Translations under genes and position numbers: made by a program
Notes under the pieces: model-generated
Database searches by the model: none
What the model was told of the DNA's origin: nothing
The model's input: only the letters and a program-made list of their open reading frames with translations
DNA from: Bacillota bacterium
Lineage (GTDB): Bacteria > Bacillota_A > Clostridia > Acetivibrionales > DUMB01
Assembly (NCBI GenBank): GCA_023621975.1
Contig: JAMOAC010000466.1
Coordinates: forward strand, 1 to 9,217
Reading direction: 5' to 3'
Length of the DNA: 9,217 nt
Shown: one piece after another, positions 6,578 to 9,217 of the stretch
How the letters are laid out: each line of letters starts with the position of its first letter
Numbering within the stretch: position 1 is the stretch's first letter

Positions 6578-7621
6578 ATGAAAGCTTTATTCCTGGCGGG
6601 AGGTTTTGGAACACGCCTGAGACCTATTACCAACGAATTGCCAAAACCTATGGTGCCTGTTATGGGCAAGCCACTTCTTGAATTAAATATTCAAAACCTG
6701 AAGAAGCATGGTATTGATGAAATCGTGCTGAGCACATGCTATAAGCCTCATAAAATTAAGAATTATTTCAAGGACGGGGAAAAATTCGGGGTAAAAATCA
6801 GCTATATATCCGAAGATGTGCCTCTGGGCACTGCCGGAGCGATAAAAAATGCCCAGGACTTTTTTGATGATACTTTTTTGGTGTTTAATGCAGATATATT
6901 AAGCGATATTGATATTTCCGAAATGATTCGTTTTCACAAGGAAAAGGGAGCACTTGCCACCATTGCAGCAACGCAGGTTGACAACCCTTCAGCCTACGGC
7001 GTTATAGAGCACGATGACAATGGTTTTATCACGGCATTTATTGAAAAGCCCCAGCCACATGAGAGCAATTCAAACCTGATCAACGCAGGTATCTATGTTT
7101 TCGAACCTGAGCTGTTAGATGAGATTCCGTCCGGAAGGCCCGTTTCCATTGAACGGGAAACGTATCCTTTGCTTCTGGAAAAAGGATATAAAATAGCTAT
7201 TTACAATCGGTGCTCCTATTGGCTTGACCTGGGCACACCAGGAAAATATCTTAAAGTCCACAAGGATATTCTGAAGGGTAACCTGGAAATAGGCCCGCAC
7301 AGCTTCAAAAAGGAGAAGAAGTATATAAGCAAGACTGCAAAGATACATCACAATGCAAAAATTATAGGTTCCGTCTATATTGGTGAAAATGTTCACATAA
7401 ATGCCAATGCCGTTGTAGGTCCTGATACTGTTTTGTGCGATAACTCAACAGTAGGTATTGGAGCCAAGGTTTTGGGAAGCGTAGTATGGGAAAATGCAAC
7501 GGTAGGAAGCGGAGCTACTGTCGTTAACTCCGTAATTATGTCCAACTGCATGGTTGACAGATACAGTGAGGAGTTCAACAGCATTTTGACGAAAGAATCC
7601 AGCTGCCCGATTGCAGTATAG
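6578..7621 (+). CDS. Mannose-1-phosphate guanylyltransferase-like sugar nucleotidyltransferase
   Basis: A 347-residue cytosolic enzyme that should join a sugar 1-phosphate and an NTP to give an NDP-sugar, most likely GDP-mannose, plus pyrophosphate. The start follows AGGGGGG (6564-6570) by seven bases. Residues 1-230 are the Rossmann-like catalytic domain: LAGGFGTRLRPIT at 6-18 (nucleotide-binding loop), LPKPMVPV at 21-28, PLGTAGAI at 82-89, NADIL at 104-108 with likely metal ligand Asp106, EKP at 156-158, NAGIYVF at 169-175, and WLDLGTP at 215-221 with second metal ligand Asp217. Residues about 250-330 are a left-handed beta-helix of hexapeptide repeats, the layout of GDP-mannose pyrophosphorylases; glucose- or other sugar-1-phosphate enzymes share it, so the exact sugar and nucleotide are inferred. 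It is the first gene of the CIRCE-controlled operon and probably supplies the donor for the glycosyltransferase 16 bases downstream. Confidence 0.9.
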   Translation: MKALFLAGGFGTRLRPITNELPKPMVPVMGKPLLELNIQNLKKHGIDEIVLSTCYKPHKIKNYFKDGEKFGVKISYISEDVPLGTAGAIKNAQDFFDDTFLVFNADILSDIDISEMIRFHKEKGALATIAATQVDNPSAYGVIEHDDNGFITAFIEKPQPHESNSNLINAGIYVFEPELLDEIPSGRPVSIERETYPLLLEKGYKIAIYNRCSYWLDLGTPGKYLKVHKDILKGNLEIGPHSFKKEKKYISKTAKIHHNAKIIGSVYIGENVHINANAVVGPDTVLCDNSTVGIGAKVLGSVVWENATVGSGATVVNSVIMSNCMVDRYSEEFNSILTKESSCPIAV

Positions 7622-7637
7622 AACAGGAGGTCTTTAA

Positions 7638-8810
7638 ATGGTTGTAAAAAGAAAACAAAACATTGCTTTTTTAAGTACTTATCCACCAAGAGAATGTGGA
7701 ATTGCCACCTTTACCCAGGATCTTGTGAGAGAGCTTGACAAGTTGGATTGTCTAAACAAGCCCAGGGTCATAGCCATAAGTGATGACAGGTATGACTACG
7801 GCGACAGGGTAATTATGGAGCTTCAGCAGCACGACAGAAAAAGCTACATTAAGACTGCTGAAGCAATTAACAATTCGGATACAGACCTGCTTGTAATAGA
7901 GCATGAATATGGCATTTTTGGCGGGGAAGCGGGGGAGTATGTTTTGGATCTTGTGGATAACCTCCGCATACCGTTTGTATTAACGGTACATACCGTCCTT
8001 CATAATCCTCCCGATAAATACAGGGACATATTGAAGGTGCTGGGTGAAAAAAGTGTTAAGGTTGTTACTATGGCAAACAATACAGTGCCAGTTCTTGAAA
8101 AGGTTTATGGAATTAATCCTTCAAAAACGGAAATGATACATCACGGCGTGCCTCGCATGGAGCTTGAATCCAGAGAGGAACTCAAGAAGAAACACGGTCT
8201 TTCCGGCCGAAACGTAATCAGCACTTTTGGCCTGTTAAGTCCCGGAAAGGGCATTGAATATGGGATTGAGGCAATAGCGAAAGTTGTAAAGGAGCATAAG
8301 GATGTTGTTTACCTGATACTTGGGCAAACGCATCCATGCGTGGTAAAAAAGTCAGGAGAGGCATACAGGGAAAAACTCATAGAAATGGTCAACAAGCTTG
8401 GTATAAATGAGCATGTGCGGTTTGTAAACAAGTACCTCACTAAGGAAGAAATAATCATGTATATCCAGATGTCCGATATATACATGACACCGTATCTCGG
8501 CAAGGATCAGGCGGTTAGCGGTACCCTTTCCTATGCTGTCGGATACGGGAAAGTGATTGTATCCACACCGTACAGTTATGCAAAGGAAATGCTCGCTGAC
8601 GGAAGAGGGCTTTTGGCGGAGTTTGAGGATTCTGATTCTCTGGCAAAGCAGATAGAATATGTATTAAATAATCCTGAGGCCAAAAAGGAAATGGAAGAGA
8701 AAACTTTAAGCCTCGGAAAAACCATGATGTGGGATAGTGTCGCAAAGCAATACACGGAACTTTTTGCTGACATACTTGAGGAGGAAGCTGGAGGTATCAT
8801 GGCTGTATGA
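7638..8810 (+). CDS. GT-B glycosyltransferase (GT4-like, group 1)
   Basis: A 390-residue protein with two Rossmann domains, predicted to move a sugar from an NDP-sugar, plausibly GDP-mannose from the upstream gene, to an unknown acceptor. AGGAGG (7625-7630) lies seven bases before ATG. The N-terminal domain begins STYPPRECGIATFTQDL (13-29) and carries EHEYGIFGGE (88-97) and a TVHT motif (116-119). The C-terminal donor domain carries GLLSPGKGIEYGI (198-210) and LGQTHP (228-233). The EX7E motif of classical GT4 enzymes is not evident: the region reads DQAVSGTLSYAVGYGK (290-305) and then PYSYAKEMLADGRG (311-324). From memory this SGTLxYA form belongs to a subfamily often met beside the kind of protein encoded next, so I read it as a family trait. 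No signal peptide or membrane helix is seen, so the product is probably made in the cytosol. Confidence 0.9.
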   Translation: MVVKRKQNIAFLSTYPPRECGIATFTQDLVRELDKLDCLNKPRVIAISDDRYDYGDRVIMELQQHDRKSYIKTAEAINNSDTDLLVIEHEYGIFGGEAGEYVLDLVDNLRIPFVLTVHTVLHNPPDKYRDILKVLGEKSVKVVTMANNTVPVLEKVYGINPSKTEMIHHGVPRMELESREELKKKHGLSGRNVISTFGLLSPGKGIEYGIEAIAKVVKEHKDVVYLILGQTHPCVVKKSGEAYREKLIEMVNKLGINEHVRFVNKYLTKEEIIMYIQMSDIYMTPYLGKDQAVSGTLSYAVGYGKVIVSTPYSYAKEMLADGRGLLAEFEDSDSLAKQIEYVLNNPEAKKEMEEKTLSLGKTMMWDSVAKQYTELFADILEEEAGGIMAV

Positions 8811-9217
8811 CTGACGGATTATCCTGCAACACTGTTGTGGAAGATGTCCATATATTGAAAGATGATCATATCTTCAGGCTTACCGACGATACGGGGATGT
8901 TTCAGCATTCAAAATACTCGGTTCCCGACCCCAGATACGGGTATACAACCGATGACAATGCCAGGGCTCTTATCATGGCAGTTATGCTCTATGAGACATA
9001 CAGAGAGAAAAAATATGCTGATCTTATATACCGGTATTCATCCTTTTTATTAAATGCTCAAAATGAAAAGGGCAGGTTCAGGAATTTTATGAGCTATGAC
9101 AGAAAATGGCTGGAGGATGAAGGTTCGGAAGATTGCTTCGGCAGATGCATCTGGGCACTGGGATATGCACTTTCCGGCAAAAGCATACCTGGAGGTGTTA
9201 AACATGCATTGTCATAT
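8807..9217 (+). CDS. Glycosyltransferase-partner protein, putative (alpha/alpha) glycosidase-like, 3' partial
   Basis: The start overlaps the upstream stop as ATGA (8807-8810), which indicates translational coupling; GGAGG at 8790-8794 is a slightly distant ribosome site. The first 137 residues are visible and run off the window. The key segment is LTDDTGMFQH (25-34) followed by VPDPRYGYTTDDNARAL (39-55), then GSEDCFGRCIWALGYAL (106-122). Spaced aromatic and acidic motifs between helices suggest a helical six-hairpin toroid as in several glycosidases. I recognise the pattern as a family of unassigned function found with, or fused to, GT4-like glycosyltransferases, but cannot name its reaction. 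It might trim, transfer to or bind the glycan made by the two upstream genes. A tempting candidate for a further gene is a GH130-type mannoside phosphorylase, but that lies outside the window. Confidence 0.82.
   Translation, partial: MTDGLSCNTVVEDVHILKDDHIFRLTDDTGMFQHSKYSVPDPRYGYTTDDNARALIMAVMLYETYREKKYADLIYRYSSFLLNAQNEKGRFRNFMSYDRKWLEDEGSEDCFGRCIWALGYALSGKSIPGGVKHALSY

Noticed and set aside
8862..9053. 63-codon + strand ORF near the end
   Set aside because: It is out of frame with the better candidate at 8807, which has an ATGA overlap and strong family motifs.

Overview
The window looks like a chromosomal segment from a low-to-medium-GC Gram-positive anaerobe of the class Clostridia, possibly a relative of the cellulolytic clostridia. 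The reasons are the S-layer-homology (SLH) anchored carbohydrate-active protein, strong AGGAGG-type ribosome binding sites, consensus SigA promoters, AT-rich spacers and a CIRCE/HrcA-type operator. The assignment rests on style and gene content, not on a database match. All genes are on the + strand and no mobile element, CRISPR, tRNA or rRNA was seen.

Layout. (1) 1-3279: the 3' part of a large surface protein with a clan GH-A (agarase-like) catalytic domain, a CBM9-like domain, an Ig-like domain, a pre-SLH domain and three SLH repeats, closed by a strong terminator at 3302-3340. (2) 3562-4572: a PfkB/ribokinase-family sugar kinase in its own unit, with a promoter near 3449-3477 and a terminator near 4638-4680. 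(3) 4940-6250: an EAL-PilZ cyclic-di-GMP protein behind a perfect SigA promoter; its EAL domain lacks one metal-binding aspartate. (4) 6578-9217 and beyond: an operon of a mannose-1-phosphate guanylyltransferase-like nucleotidyltransferase, a GT4-like glycosyltransferase and the start of a third gene, spaced by 16 nt and a 4-nt overlap.

The most striking feature is regulatory. The operon at 6578 has a perfect TTGACA-N17-TATAAT promoter, and directly at its predicted start site lies a near-perfect CIRCE element (AGCACTC-N9-GAGTGCTAA), the operator of the heat-shock repressor HrcA. CIRCE normally controls groESL and dnaK operons. Here it appears to control a sugar-nucleotide/glycosyltransferase operon, which suggests heat- or stress-induced synthesis of an oligosaccharide or glycan, perhaps mannose-based.

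A second regulatory observation is that the EAL-PilZ promoter and the glycosyltransferase-operon promoter both carry two tandem copies of a similar ~16-bp element ending in TATTTCCC (or a near variant), with the last copy 17-18 bp upstream of the -35 box. This may place the c-di-GMP protein and the glycan operon under one unknown regulator.
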